In this document: positions 12,198 through 22,216 of the stretch, one piece after another
How positions within the stretch are numbered: position 1 is the first letter of the stretch
How the letters are laid out: every line of letters starts with the position of its first letter
Assembly (NCBI GenBank): GCA_900660155.1
Contig: CABFPE010000206.1
Span: 154,855-218,854 of the forward strand
DNA: 64,000 nt
Direction: 5' to 3'
Origin: Hofstenia miamia
Taxonomy: Eukaryota > Xenacoelomorpha > Acoela > Hofsteniidae
The notes under the pieces: generated by a model
Seen by the model: the letters and a program-made list of their open reading frames with translations, nothing else
What the model was told of the DNA's origin: nothing
Databases searched by the model: none
Made by a program: the position numbers and the translations under genes

Positions 12198-12646
12198 ATG
12201 AGAAGTAACAAAAGCCTTAATAAAATTTTAATTAAAAGCAAATACTGGCAATTCTCATACACTGTCACCACCTGCCGATTATGGAATATATTGTCTCAGA
12301 ACATTCATTGTGCTTCAACACTAAACACGTTTAAGCGACTTTTAAAGCATAACCTCCTATCTAATCAATACCTATTATTGTCATCAAAAAAATTAAATGC
12401 ATGGCGAAATATTTAGTGTAGTAATTATTTTAATTTTCTTATCAAGTCGTAATTGTGTATTTTTAACTTATTTTAATTTGTAGCTTAGTTTATTTTTAAG
12501 TGTCGTGCTTGTATGTATTATCAATTTGTAAATATGTCTATATGTATATTGTAAATATTGTGTATATATGTTTGCAGATTTGTAAATATGTGCAACAGGT
12601 ATTGATAGCAGGTAAACAAATAAAGTTATTGAAGACTTAAAAAAAA
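12198..12646 (+). pseudogene. 3' end of a LINE (RT C-terminus and A-rich tail)
   Basis: The 72-codon frame 12198-12416 contains TVTTCRLWNILSQ, then STLNTFKRLLKHNLL. This is the C-terminal signature (RLWNxLP...SLxxFKxxL) of CR1/L2/RTE-like LINE ORF2 proteins. An AT-rich 3' region follows, with AATAAA at about 12619 and a short A-run ending near 12646. It is a 5'-truncated copy inserted at or just after the Penelope-like element; I could not define target duplications. Confidence 0.7.
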
Positions 12647-12760
12647 TCACGTGGTGTGGCTAATTCTATTAAATGATAAATCAGAGTTTTATGTTTTTGA
12701 TTAAATGTTCGATCTTGGTTTCGTTCGTAATCTTTTAATGGGATTAAAATTCTTGATTAT

Positions 12761-14195
12761 ATGAAACCGCTTGTTTCGAGCACTGATGCTAGCAATAATG
12801 CAATATCAGGGGTTCTTGATCAAGGTAGGCAGCCAATGTACTTTATTAGATAAAAACTTCTTGGTTTTGAAAGGCGAGCTAAAGTAAATGACAAAGAGGG
12901 CCTTGCAAAGGTGTTCTGCATTGGATAAGTTAAGAAAATTTCTCATGGGTCATTAATTTACGTTACACATAGGCAATTGCGCAATAGCTTATTTATTTTG
13001 ATACCGCAAGCTGTTGGTAAAACATTATGCATTGGCAGTTACTCCTTTCTGGTTACTCATTTAGGTTGTGTGGAAAAAGGGTTATTGCCAATGCACTTAG
13101 TAGGTATTCTGCCTTGTTTGCTTGTGATTCAGATAACTTAGACCCATGGAAGAAATCACTTCTAACCCAAATTCACGGCATTCATTGTGGTAATGCCATG
13201 ATTTCAAACTTAAAGAAAGAAGGTATTAATTGGAGCGGCATGGTAACAGATGTTTGTACTTTCATTAAATCATGTGAAACTTGTTCTGAACTTAAAGAAA
13301 ATTGGCTAAGTCACCAACATCATCAATACCGATCCCATCACAGGATCATGAACTGATTGCTGTTGATTTTCTTGGTCTATTAACCCAAAGACCAGAAGGA
13401 TTTCAGTATGTTATGAGTTTTCTAGATGTTTTGACTTGATTACCAGAGGTATATGCATTAAACGATATTACATCTAACTCAGCAGTATCTTGCCTAGAAG
13501 ACTACGCCTCTTGATATATAGATGTTAAAACTTTATTGTCCGATCGTGGCTCTCAACAAGAATCCACTAAATTTTTAGAAGCTTGTTTAAAGTTTGGCAT
13601 CGAGAAAAAAGGACAGTATCATATCATCCACAAAGAAACGCTTTGTGTGAACAATTTCATCGCACTCTGTGGACCAATATCTAGCTCTCGTTGAAAGGAT
13701 CTGGTAAATCCGCTGCATATTGGTTGAAAGGTTTGCCTGCTGTTTTGCGCGAATTCAGACGAACTACACATTCTTTAACTGGCTGTTCGCTTCAAGAACT
13801 TATGTTTTCCGGTCTAGAATTAAAACTAGAGATAGCAAAGAAAAACATTTCTCATTCAATTTGAAGAAATTCTGTATGACCTCATTCTTCTTCTTCTACA
13901 GTTTTTGTATGCTCCCTATTACCATTTTGCAAAGGACACCCTCCGTCTCTTGAAAAAGGCGTTGTTACAAAACTCCTCTCACCCCAAGTTGCCGTGGTTG
14001 ATGGTCAAACGGTGTCTTTTAGCAGGCTGGCTCTCAGAAACTCCAATTGTCGAAAAATTGGTGTCACTAGGAGATAGATTTAACAGATCCGTCTATCCAT
14101 ATTTTGCCAATTTTGAAGTTGAAGATGCATCTGATGACAATGCTGTTGCGGATGTTTGCAATGTACAGCAACAATACACGACTAATATAAACTAA
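12761..14195 (+). pseudogene. Ty3/gypsy RNase H-integrase remnant
   Basis: The RNase H start is visible at about 12780 (STDASNNAISGVLDQG), followed by remains of a DKEGLAKVF block. The frame 13027-13356 carries the integrase zinc-binding domain: HGIHCG, then C-E-T-C (His-His-Cys-Cys). Catalytic-core pieces follow as ELIAVDFLG (first Asp, about 13360) and LLSDRGSQ (second Asp, about 13540). The region is broken by several stops, such as one after FLDVLT, and the catalytic Glu block is not recognisable. The last frame (13905-14195) lies where gypsy elements carry the integrase C-terminus. No LTR was found. Most of it (from 13058) is repeated at 17407 onward, probably as an assembly artefact. 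Confidence 0.82.
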
Positions 14196-14262
14196 ATTGG
14201 TAAATGTGTAACCATCATTGTCAACACTATTCAACATAGTTAATTAGTTAGTTGCGATTATA

Positions 14263-14474
14263 TTAACAATAGAAAGCCCGAAGATTCTAAACCTCAAATT
14301 CATGCAGTTATCAAAATTGACCCATTCAAGTAAAACTAACGAAAACAAAGCAATGAAAGAAGTGTGAGAGCAAAACAAGCTGTTTTTCTATATAAATTCT
14401 CATTACATGTGACATTACAAATAAATACCAAATATGCAAAGTGGTGAAATTTGACCACTTGAGCTTTCTAGTGT
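14263..14474. mobile_element. piggyBac-type MITE (212 bp)
   Basis: The element starts TTAACAATAGAAAGC and ends with the inverse GCTTTCTAGTGTTAA. It therefore has TTAA at both borders and about 11-bp inverted ends (CA[C/A]TAGAAAGC). A near-palindrome, AAGTGGTGAAATTTGACCACTT, lies just inside the right end. TTAA target sites with short TIRs define piggyBac-derived MITEs. The MITE at 60789-61013 has the same layout and almost the same ends. Confidence 0.72.
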
Positions 14475-14605
14475 TAATTAGCAGGTTGTATACGATTTGT
14501 AGAAGACTAATTCGAAATAAAACCGTGATCTTTTACACTATGCATTACGTTAAGTTCCTTGATATCATCGGTTATAATGATCTGTTTTGGACGAGATTAC
14601 TTCTT

Positions 14606-14777
14606 GCATGGAGTTCTGCTATTATACATGGAGGCTATTTGTATTGCGCGCAGAAAATTTGTGCCGCACAAAATCTGATCGACGAAAGATGAGAGCCAAT
14701 TAAATTAATTTAATGACCTTCTTCGGGAAGGAGGTAAATGCTCCTTCGCATCCATGTATAATAGCAGAACTCCATGC
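14606..14777. repeat. Perfect 27-bp inverted repeat with 118-bp spacer
   Basis: GCATGGAGTTCTGCTATTAT begins the arm at 14606-14632, and its exact complement occupies 14751-14777. Each arm reads AWSSAIIHG in a frame on its own strand, a by-product of the inversion. No coding function can be assigned to the flanking frames (14441-14692 plus, 14700-14975 minus). The same structure recurs at 18955-19126 in the duplicated contig. Confidence 0.9.
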
Positions 14778-15898
14778 TTCTTGTAAAAACAGCTTCTGAA
14801 GTGATGAAGTTCTTTGAGATTTGAGAGCAAACCTTAACCCATGAATTGATGTATCAACCTTTGCACAAGAGCAGTATTCGCTTGGAACATAATATCCCTG
14901 ACTAGACTGTTGATGATTATTGCAAAATCGTTTTTCACGCTCACACTTGAGTCCGCTATACCAATTATCGTCCATTGGTTTTCACTTCCACAGAAAGTAA
15001 GTAATGTTTTATATGGATGGTGGCATTATAAGTTGAAGAGATCAAATAGTTGGGTTTATGTTCATCAAAACTGATTACGATCTTAATTAGCTCCAATATC
15101 GGTCTTCCGTGTTCGGAAATCAAATTTTTGTAAAGTACAACGCATCCTCCATTATCCGTTTTTCAATTATCCAGCAGCCATGCAAACTTCCTTTTTTTCC
15201 CCAATATAAGCTTTTGTTTATTGTTCCGTTCATTATTGTTCTATTTGCAGATGTAATAATTGATATTACAAATAATAATTGATATGTTAAATGTTGTCAT
15301 GGCCAGAACTATTGCTAAATGATGCACCAAAATTCTGAATTTCACAGTTTGTGCAATTTTAATCTTATTAACCTTAATTTGGTGCATTGTTAAGAACTAA
15401 ATTTTATTGATATATACAATACTTGGATTATCCAGTAATCGAGTCAGCACAGAATATAATTTTGTAGCAAGAAGTGCCTTACATAAATTTAGAGAGTGTT
15501 TGTTTATCGTTGAAACAGTAATAAAGAAACAAAAATTCACGCATTGCTGTTTTTGGCTTTTCCATACTCTCCGAATTTTCAATCATCTGATATGCATAAT
15601 ATTCTTTCGCCTCTTTGCAGTTACTATCTATTTCTTCCAGAAGAGCATGAAAGCCAATTCAGAATAAAAAGTTGTCCCTTGATTAATACATTAATTGCAA
15701 AATCACTAACGCAGCATTTTTCTTGATTTGGAAAGAGAAGGCCAAACAATTAATCGCTAAAAATAAGAATGCCAAAAATTTAAATTCCACATAATGAAAA
15801 TACCAAAGAAAGAAAATGCAAGAAACACATTGAATATAATGCAAATAACTAAAATGGAAGAAAAAAACAAAGAAATCGTATATTTATAAAAACATTCA
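14778..15898. other. AT-rich DNA, no gene recognised
   Basis: Several 60-100 codon frames overlap here in all directions without any recognisable domain. No RNA gene was seen. Confidence 0.5.
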
Positions 15899-16339
15899 TT
15901 AGTTGTTAAAATACTTTGTATAAAAAGGAATGGATTGGTGAGCATGTCGGCGTGATTTAAGGCGGCGTACACGGAATTTCCCGGTATAGGGCAATGTGTC
16001 CGGAATGATACTATGTAAAGCATGGCTGGGATGTGAATCCGCTGCTTTGAAAAGACAAGCACGAGGTGGATACGTCACGAGCTCCACCAGTGTGATCAGT
16101 CATGTGCTGTCACAAATACCTTGCAATCTAGCGTTAAGATATTCAGGTAGCACAGTGAAGACTGGTGAGCAATAGTCCAGAATGCTTACGATGGTGCTAC
16201 GAAAGATGCTATTCATTGTGATGTTATTATTACAGCTTTTTAAAGTTCTAAGACAGTATAGTCTTTGAGGGGATTTCCTCCAAAGATATGTATTAATATT
16301 TACAAAATATAACTTAATGACCAACTTCGCCATAGCCAA
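15899..16339 (-). pseudogene. LINE reverse transcriptase C-terminal fragment
   Basis: The frame 16339-16100 reads KSPQRLYCLRTLKS, then FRSTIVSILDYCSPVF, then LPEYLNARLQ. These match the thumb and C-terminal blocks of LINE ORF2 proteins (K.QQRLYFLR.L.S ... YRS.I.SIL.YC...W...L....L..IQ). After a frame change, 16087-15899 continues with HPSHALHSIIP, a P-YTGKFRVRRLKS stretch and S-IPFYTKYFN, the usual final block. The catalytic part is absent, and both a frameshift and truncation are visible. The left part is repeated at 20247-20499. Confidence 0.75.
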
Positions 16340-16361
16340 ATTCAGTACGTTACATTTCGAT

Positions 16362-17361
16362 NNNNNNNNNNNNNNNNNNNNNNNNNNNNNNNNNNNNNNN
16401 NNNNNNNNNNNNNNNNNNNNNNNNNNNNNNNNNNNNNNNNNNNNNNNNNNNNNNNNNNNNNNNNNNNNNNNNNNNNNNNNNNNNNNNNNNNNNNNNNNNN
16501 NNNNNNNNNNNNNNNNNNNNNNNNNNNNNNNNNNNNNNNNNNNNNNNNNNNNNNNNNNNNNNNNNNNNNNNNNNNNNNNNNNNNNNNNNNNNNNNNNNNN
16601 NNNNNNNNNNNNNNNNNNNNNNNNNNNNNNNNNNNNNNNNNNNNNNNNNNNNNNNNNNNNNNNNNNNNNNNNNNNNNNNNNNNNNNNNNNNNNNNNNNNN
16701 NNNNNNNNNNNNNNNNNNNNNNNNNNNNNNNNNNNNNNNNNNNNNNNNNNNNNNNNNNNNNNNNNNNNNNNNNNNNNNNNNNNNNNNNNNNNNNNNNNNN
16801 NNNNNNNNNNNNNNNNNNNNNNNNNNNNNNNNNNNNNNNNNNNNNNNNNNNNNNNNNNNNNNNNNNNNNNNNNNNNNNNNNNNNNNNNNNNNNNNNNNNN
16901 NNNNNNNNNNNNNNNNNNNNNNNNNNNNNNNNNNNNNNNNNNNNNNNNNNNNNNNNNNNNNNNNNNNNNNNNNNNNNNNNNNNNNNNNNNNNNNNNNNNN
17001 NNNNNNNNNNNNNNNNNNNNNNNNNNNNNNNNNNNNNNNNNNNNNNNNNNNNNNNNNNNNNNNNNNNNNNNNNNNNNNNNNNNNNNNNNNNNNNNNNNNN
17101 NNNNNNNNNNNNNNNNNNNNNNNNNNNNNNNNNNNNNNNNNNNNNNNNNNNNNNNNNNNNNNNNNNNNNNNNNNNNNNNNNNNNNNNNNNNNNNNNNNNN
17201 NNNNNNNNNNNNNNNNNNNNNNNNNNNNNNNNNNNNNNNNNNNNNNNNNNNNNNNNNNNNNNNNNNNNNNNNNNNNNNNNNNNNNNNNNNNNNNNNNNNN
17301 NNNNNNNNNNNNNNNNNNNNNNNNNNNNNNNNNNNNNNNNNNNNNNNNNNNNNNNNNNNNN
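16362..17361. other. Assembly gap (1000 N)
   Basis: Exactly 1000 N, a default placeholder size, so the real distance is unknown. Confidence 0.97.
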
Positions 17362-17406
17362 TTTGTCTGCCTTGCCAGCCCGCTCAGAGATGTGTATAAG
17401 AGACAG
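17362..17406. other. Uncut Nextera adaptor (non-genomic)
   Basis: The 19-base Tn5 mosaic end AGATGTGTATAAGAGACAG occupies 17388-17406. It is preceded by GCCTTGCCAGCCCGCTCAG, the tail used in the original Epicentre Nextera adaptor 2. Genomic sequence resumes at 17407. This is library contamination left at a contig end. Confidence 0.97.
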
Positions 17407-17414
17407 CATTTAGG

Positions 17415-18544
17415 TTGTGTGGAAAAAGGGTTATTGCCAATGCACTTAGTAGGTATTCTGCCTTGTTTGCTTGTGATTCAGATAACTTAGACCCATGGAA
17501 GAAATCACTTCTAACCCAAATTCACGGCATTCATTGTGGTAATGCCATGATTTCAAACTTAAAGAAAGAAGGTATTAATTGGAGCGGCATGGTAACAGAT
17601 GTTTGTACTTTCATTAAATCATGTGAAACTTGTTCTGAACTTAAAGAAAATTGGCTAAGTCACCAACATCATCAATACCGATCCCATCACAGGATCATGA
17701 ACTGATTGCTGTTGATTTTCTTGGTCTATTAACCCAAAGACCAGAAGGATTTCAGTATGTTATGAGTTTTCTAGATGTTTTGACTTGATTACCAGAGGTA
17801 TATGCATTAAACGATATTACATCTAACTCAGCAGTATCTTGCCTAGAAGACTACGCCTCTTGATATATAGATGTTAAAACTTTATTGTCCGATCGTGGCT
17901 CTCAACAAGAATCCACTAAATTTTTAGAAGCTTGTTTAAAGTTTGGCATCGAGAAAAAAGGACAGTATCATATCATCCACAAAGAAACGCTTTGTGTGAA
18001 CAATTTCATCGCACTCTGTGGACCAATATCTAGCTCTCGTTGAAAGGATCTGGTAAATCCGCTGCATATTGGTTGAAAGGTTTGCCTGCTGTTTTGCGCG
18101 AATTCAGACGAACTACACATTCTTTAACTGGCTGTTCGCTTCAAGAACTTATGTTTTCCGGTCTAGAATTAAAACTAGAGATAGCAAAGAAAAACATTTC
18201 TCATTCAATTTGAAGAAATTCTGTATGACCTCATTCTTCTTCTTCTACAGTTTTTGTATGCTCCCTATTACCATTTTGCAAAGGACACCCTCCGTCTCTT
18301 GAAAAAGGCGTTGTTACAAAACTCCTCTCACCCCAAGTTGCCGTGGTTGATGGTCAAACGGTGTCTTTTAGCAGGCTGGCTCTCAGAAACTCCAATTGTC
18401 GAAAAATTGGTGTCACTAGGAGATAGATTTAACAGATCCGTCTATCCATATTTTGCCAATTTTGAAGTTGAAGATGCATCTGATGACAATGCTGTTGCGG
18501 ATGTTTGCAATGTACAGCAACAATACACGACTAATATAAACTAA
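17415..18544 (+). pseudogene. Ty3/gypsy integrase remnant (duplicate copy)
   Basis: Same zinc-binding domain (HGIHCG, then C-E-T-C), SDRGSQ block and stops as the copy at 13027-14195. It lacks the RNase H part because the contig starts inside the element. Confidence 0.8.
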
Positions 18545-18611
18545 ATTGGTAAATGTGTAACCATCATTGTCAACACTATTCAACATAGTTAATTAGTTAG
18601 TTGCGATTATA

Positions 18612-18823
18612 TTAACAATAGAAAGCCCGAAGATTCTAAACCTCAAATTCATGCAGTTATCAAAATTGACCCATTCAAGTAAAACTAACGAAAACAAAGC
18701 AATGAAAGAAGTGTGAGAGCAAAACAAGCTGTTTTTCTATATAAATTCTCATTACATGTGACATTACAAATAAATACCAAATATGCAAAGTGGTGAAATT
18801 TGACCACTTGAGCTTTCTAGTGT
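18612..18823. mobile_element. piggyBac-type MITE (duplicate copy)
   Basis: Same TTAACAATAGAAAGC / GCTTTCTAGTGTTAA ends as 14263-14474. It is present here only because of the contig duplication. Confidence 0.7.
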
Positions 18824-18954
18824 TAATTAGCAGGTTGTATACGATTTGTAGAAGACTAATTCGAAATAAAACCGTGATCTTTTACACTATGCATTACGTT
18901 AAGTTCCTTGATATCATCGGTTATAATGATCTGTTTTGGACGAGATTACTTCTT

Positions 18955-19126
18955 GCATGGAGTTCTGCTATTATACATGGAGGCTATTTGTATTGCGCGC
19001 AGAAAATTTGTGCCGCACAAAATCTGATCGACGAAAGATGAGAGCCAATTAAATTAATTTAATGACCTTCTTCGGGAAGGAGGTAAATGCTCCTTCGCAT
19101 CCATGTATAATAGCAGAACTCCATGC
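18955..19126. repeat. 27-bp inverted repeat (duplicate copy)
   Basis: Arms at 18955-18981 and 19100-19126, identical to those at 14606-14777. Confidence 0.88.
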
Positions 19127-20246
19127 TTCTTGTAAAAACAGCTTCTGAAGTGATGAAGTTCTTTGAGATTTGAGAGCAAACCTTAACCCATGAATTGATG
19201 TATCAACCTTTGCACAAGAGCAGTATTCGCTTGGAACATAATATCCCTGACTAGACTGTTGATGATTATTGCAAAATCGTTTTTCACGCTCACACTTGAG
19301 TCCGCTATACCAATTATCGTCCATTGGTTTTCACTTCCACAGAAAGTAAGTAATGTTTTATATGGATGGTGGCATTATAAGTTGAAGAGATCAAATAGTT
19401 GGGTTTATGTTCATCAAAACTGATTACGATCTTAATTAGCTCCAATATCGGTCTTCCGTGTTCGGAAATCAAATTTTTGTAAAGTACAACGCATCCTCCA
19501 TTATCCGTTTTTCAATTATCCAGCAGCCATGCAAACTTCCTTTTTTCCCCAATATAAGCTTTTGTTTATTGTTCCGTTCATTATTGTTCTATTTGCAGAT
19601 GTAATAATTGATATTACAAATAATAATTGATATGTTAAATGTTGTCATGGCCAGAACTATTGCTAAATGATGCACCAAAATTCTGAATTTCACAGTTTGT
19701 GCAATTTTAATCTTATTAACCTTAATTTGGTGCATTGTTAAGAACTAAATTTTATTGATATATACAATACTTGGATTATCCAGTAATCGAGTCAGCACAG
19801 AATATAATTTTGTAGCAAGAAGTGCCTTACATAAATTTAGAGAGTGTTTGTTTATCGTTGAAACAGTAATAAAGAAACAAAAATTCACGCATTGCTGTTT
19901 TTGGCTTTTCCATACTCTCCGAATTTTCAATCATCTGATATGCATAATATTCTTTCGCCTCTTTGCAGTTACTATCTATTTCTTCCAGAAGAGCATGAAA
20001 GCCAATTCAGAATAAAAAGTTGTCCCTTGATTAATACATTAATTGCAAAATCACTAACGCAGCATTTTTCTTGATTTGGAAAGAGAAGGCCAAACAATTA
20101 ATCGCTAAAAATAAGAATGCCAAAAATTTAAATTCCACATAATGAAAATACCAAAGAAAGAAAATGCAAGAAACACATTGAATATAATGCAAATAACTAA
20201 AATGGAAGAAAAAAACAAAGAAATCGTATATTTATAAAAACATTCA

Positions 20247-20499
20247 TTAGTTGTTAAAATACTTTGTATAAAAAGGAATGGATTGGTGAGCATGTCGGCG
20301 TGATTTAAGGCGGCGTACACGGAATTTCCCGGTATAGGGCAATGTGTCCGGAATGATACTATGTAAAGCATGGCTGGGATGTGAATCCGCTGCTTTGAAA
20401 AGACAAGCACGAGGTGGATACGTCACGAGCTCCACCAGTGTGATCAGTCATGTGCTGTCACAAATACCTTGCAATCTAGCGTTAAGATATTCAGGTAGC
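20247..20499 (-). pseudogene. LINE RT fragment (duplicate copy, truncated at N)
   Basis: Same C-terminal LINE block as 15899-16151, cut by the single N at 20500. Sequence beyond the N is unrelated. Confidence 0.7.
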
Positions 20500-20500
20500 N
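20500..20500. other. Single-N contig join
   Basis: One undetermined base exactly where copy B stops matching copy A. It marks an artificial join. Confidence 0.85.
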
Positions 20501-21004
20501 TTTTTGAATATACAGCACTACCAGCCTTAGGGGGGGGGGGATGAGTCGGGGCGAATGTCATTCGCTCTGCGGCTTTGAAGAACCTCGCGCTAATAAATTT
20601 AAGGATTAGAGTATATAATATGAACACTAATTTACTACCATCGCAGATATATAAGAACAAATTTAGTGTTTTATGAGAGCGCTCTAAAAATTGTCGTGCT
20701 ATTTTATTGGTTTGTTATCCATAGAATGTGATATTCGTAGAAATTTAGATTTTTCCAACAGACGATTTTAGCCAAAAAACGAGAAAAATTTATTCGTAAA
20801 TGAGTTTTATTCTGAATTGCAACATAGCTGCTTGTTTTTCTATTTGCTTCACCTACTAATTCATCCTTTATTTTTATGTACAACACACACTTTTAAAAAT
20901 TTCAGCGTTGATTAGGTAAAACAGTATTGAATTACATTAATTAGATGCAATTGTCGCCCATAAAACAATTTTACACAAATAAGTGTGGGGCAGAAATTTA
21001 CATC
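20501..21004. other. Intergenic DNA with a G-run
   Basis: A run of about 12 G lies near 20530. No gene was recognised. Confidence 0.5.
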
Positions 21005-21088
21005 ATGATGACACGGACTTTGTTATTACTTTTACTATCTTCGCTCCTATGTGAAATTTTTGTGTTGAATTTTGAAAGCAAAACGTAA
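21005..21088 (+). CDS. Possible first exon with signal peptide
   Basis: The ATG at 21005 opens MMTRTLLLLLLSSLLCEIF, a typical signal peptide. The frame reaches a stop at 21086 after 27 codons, or could splice at the GT at 21085 (AAAC|GTAAAA). No second exon was found before the transposon remnants that follow. In AT-rich DNA, short hydrophobic frames arise by chance, so this is a weak call. Confidence 0.2.
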   Translation: MMTRTLLLLLLSSLLCEIFVLNFESKT

Positions 21089-21179
21089 AATGATGCAATA
21101 CTTGCATTTGTTTTGAAAAAATATCTTTAACCATCAACTGCCACCTATATATTTATAAAAGAATAATTTTAGTTAGAGG

Positions 21180-21478
21180 TTAATAGCCTCCAGGAACATA
21201 GTCACTTGAGTCTGGTTCACACATTAATTTTGTTTTCTTTGATATGGTCATGGAGTGGATTGCCGAATATAGTCTGCAATTATCTTTTAAAACAATAGCA
21301 TTGTTAGTGAATAGAGAGGAATCCAAATTCAAGTTTTTGAGAAACTTAAAAGGATTTGTCTGCCTATATTCCATACTAGCACAGAAAGAGCTAATGTAAC
21401 ATCAAAGTATCGCTCTCTAGAGCATCGTCTCCAGATACTGCCATTGAAAGATTCATTCTGATTTGGTGACAGTCCAAT
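21180..21478 (-). pseudogene. C-terminal fragment of a transposon-type protein
   Basis: The minus strand from about 21478 reads GLSPNQNESFNGSIWRRCS. After a frame change, 21374-21180 gives NPFKFLKNLNLDSSLF and ends MCEPDSSDYVPGGY-stop. The pattern NES.N..IW.R...... followed by a small basic tail with Y.PG occurs at the C-terminus of a widespread group of uncharacterised invertebrate transposon proteins (MULE-like, from memory). One frameshift and truncation make it dead. A profile search would settle the superfamily. Confidence 0.4.
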
Positions 21479-21819
21479 TAGATATTTTTTCAGCAATGAT
21501 TCATCTGAGAGTCTATTGAGAGTGAACTACATGTACTTCTAGTAGGAGTAGTGCTGGTGTCACTGCAGTCAGGAATACTTTCAACTGTCTTCACCAGGAG
21601 CAGCATATGATGCCTTGCAATACCCTTCAACCTTCCTTTTTTGCATTGTTAGTTAGAGGCTACAGAATGTATTTCTTAAAAAATTCAAAAACAAAGTTGA
21701 TAAAAATTTAAAAATTAACCAGAAGTGGCATTTTAGAGGTGCAAATGTTATTTTTCGTTTGATCTCAAGTAAATTCAAGTTAATTAACCTTTTACTGCCT
21801 CTAGCCTCTGAAAATGCGT

Positions 21820-22216
21820 AAATTTGCCCTGTGAGCTTTGCAATTACTTGAATCTGTAGATTCAGATGAATTTGATGAGATTCTGTACATTCAGTTGGTG
21901 TAATACTTTCTGATGTTTCAGATAGATCTTCATGTGATGGCAGTCATGAGGAAGTGAATGAAAATATTTGTTCCCCTCTCAATCAACTAATCAGCTAAAT
22001 TACAAGAACTTTCTTTCTAAGGAGGTTCAGTGGATTGGAGAGAGAAGAACAATGATCGTTTGATCCACTTCCATCTTACAATGCATTTATTGGAAAGCAA
22101 GAGTTTGCTGTCAAGTCAAGAACAACTGCGGAGTTTAGAGATCCTCTATCAAGTTTTCTATTATTCTTCCATAACTTCAAAAACGAAAGCAATTTCAAGT
22201 TTCAAACCAACATAGC
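21820..22216 (+). pseudogene. piggyBac-like transposase N-terminal fragment
   Basis: An acidic segment (SVDSDEFDEI, then DVSDRSSCDGSHEE, about 21850-21965) is followed, after frame changes, by FIGKQEFAVKSRT and FRDPLSSFLLFF (about 22085-22160). This order, an acidic region and then P..SF.LFF, resembles the start of piggyBac family transposases. The catalytic DDD region is absent. The two frames are interrupted by stops. The presence of piggyBac-type MITEs at 14263 and 60789 fits a past autonomous element, but this fragment is short and the call is tentative. Confidence 0.4.

Larger units (their letters stand above)
13058..16151 (+). repeat. Copy A of a 3.09-kb near-identical duplication
   Basis: Matches 17407-20499 throughout as far as I could read. 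The only difference seen is one T in a T-run (seven T at about 15192 against six at about 19541). Copy B starts directly after a sequencing adaptor and ends at a single N, which marks copy B as the redundant contig. Confidence 0.95.
17407..20499 (+). repeat. Copy B of the 3.09-kb duplication (likely redundant contig)
   Basis: Same content as 13058-16151. It holds the gypsy integrase remnant (17415-18544), piggyBac-type MITE (18612-18823), 27-bp inverted repeat (18955-19126) and LINE scrap (minus, 20247-20499). It lies between adaptor plus gap on the left and a single N on the right, with near-zero divergence. Dead elements would have diverged in a real old duplication, so an assembly artefact is much more likely. 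Confidence 0.93.

Noticed and set aside
13720-13953. 77-codon plus frame overlapping the gypsy integrase remnant
   Set aside because: Out of phase with the recognisable integrase pieces and without any domain.
16317-17409. Long open frames across the 1000-N gap on both strands
   Set aside because: They consist of undetermined residues, and the right ends translate adaptor sequence.
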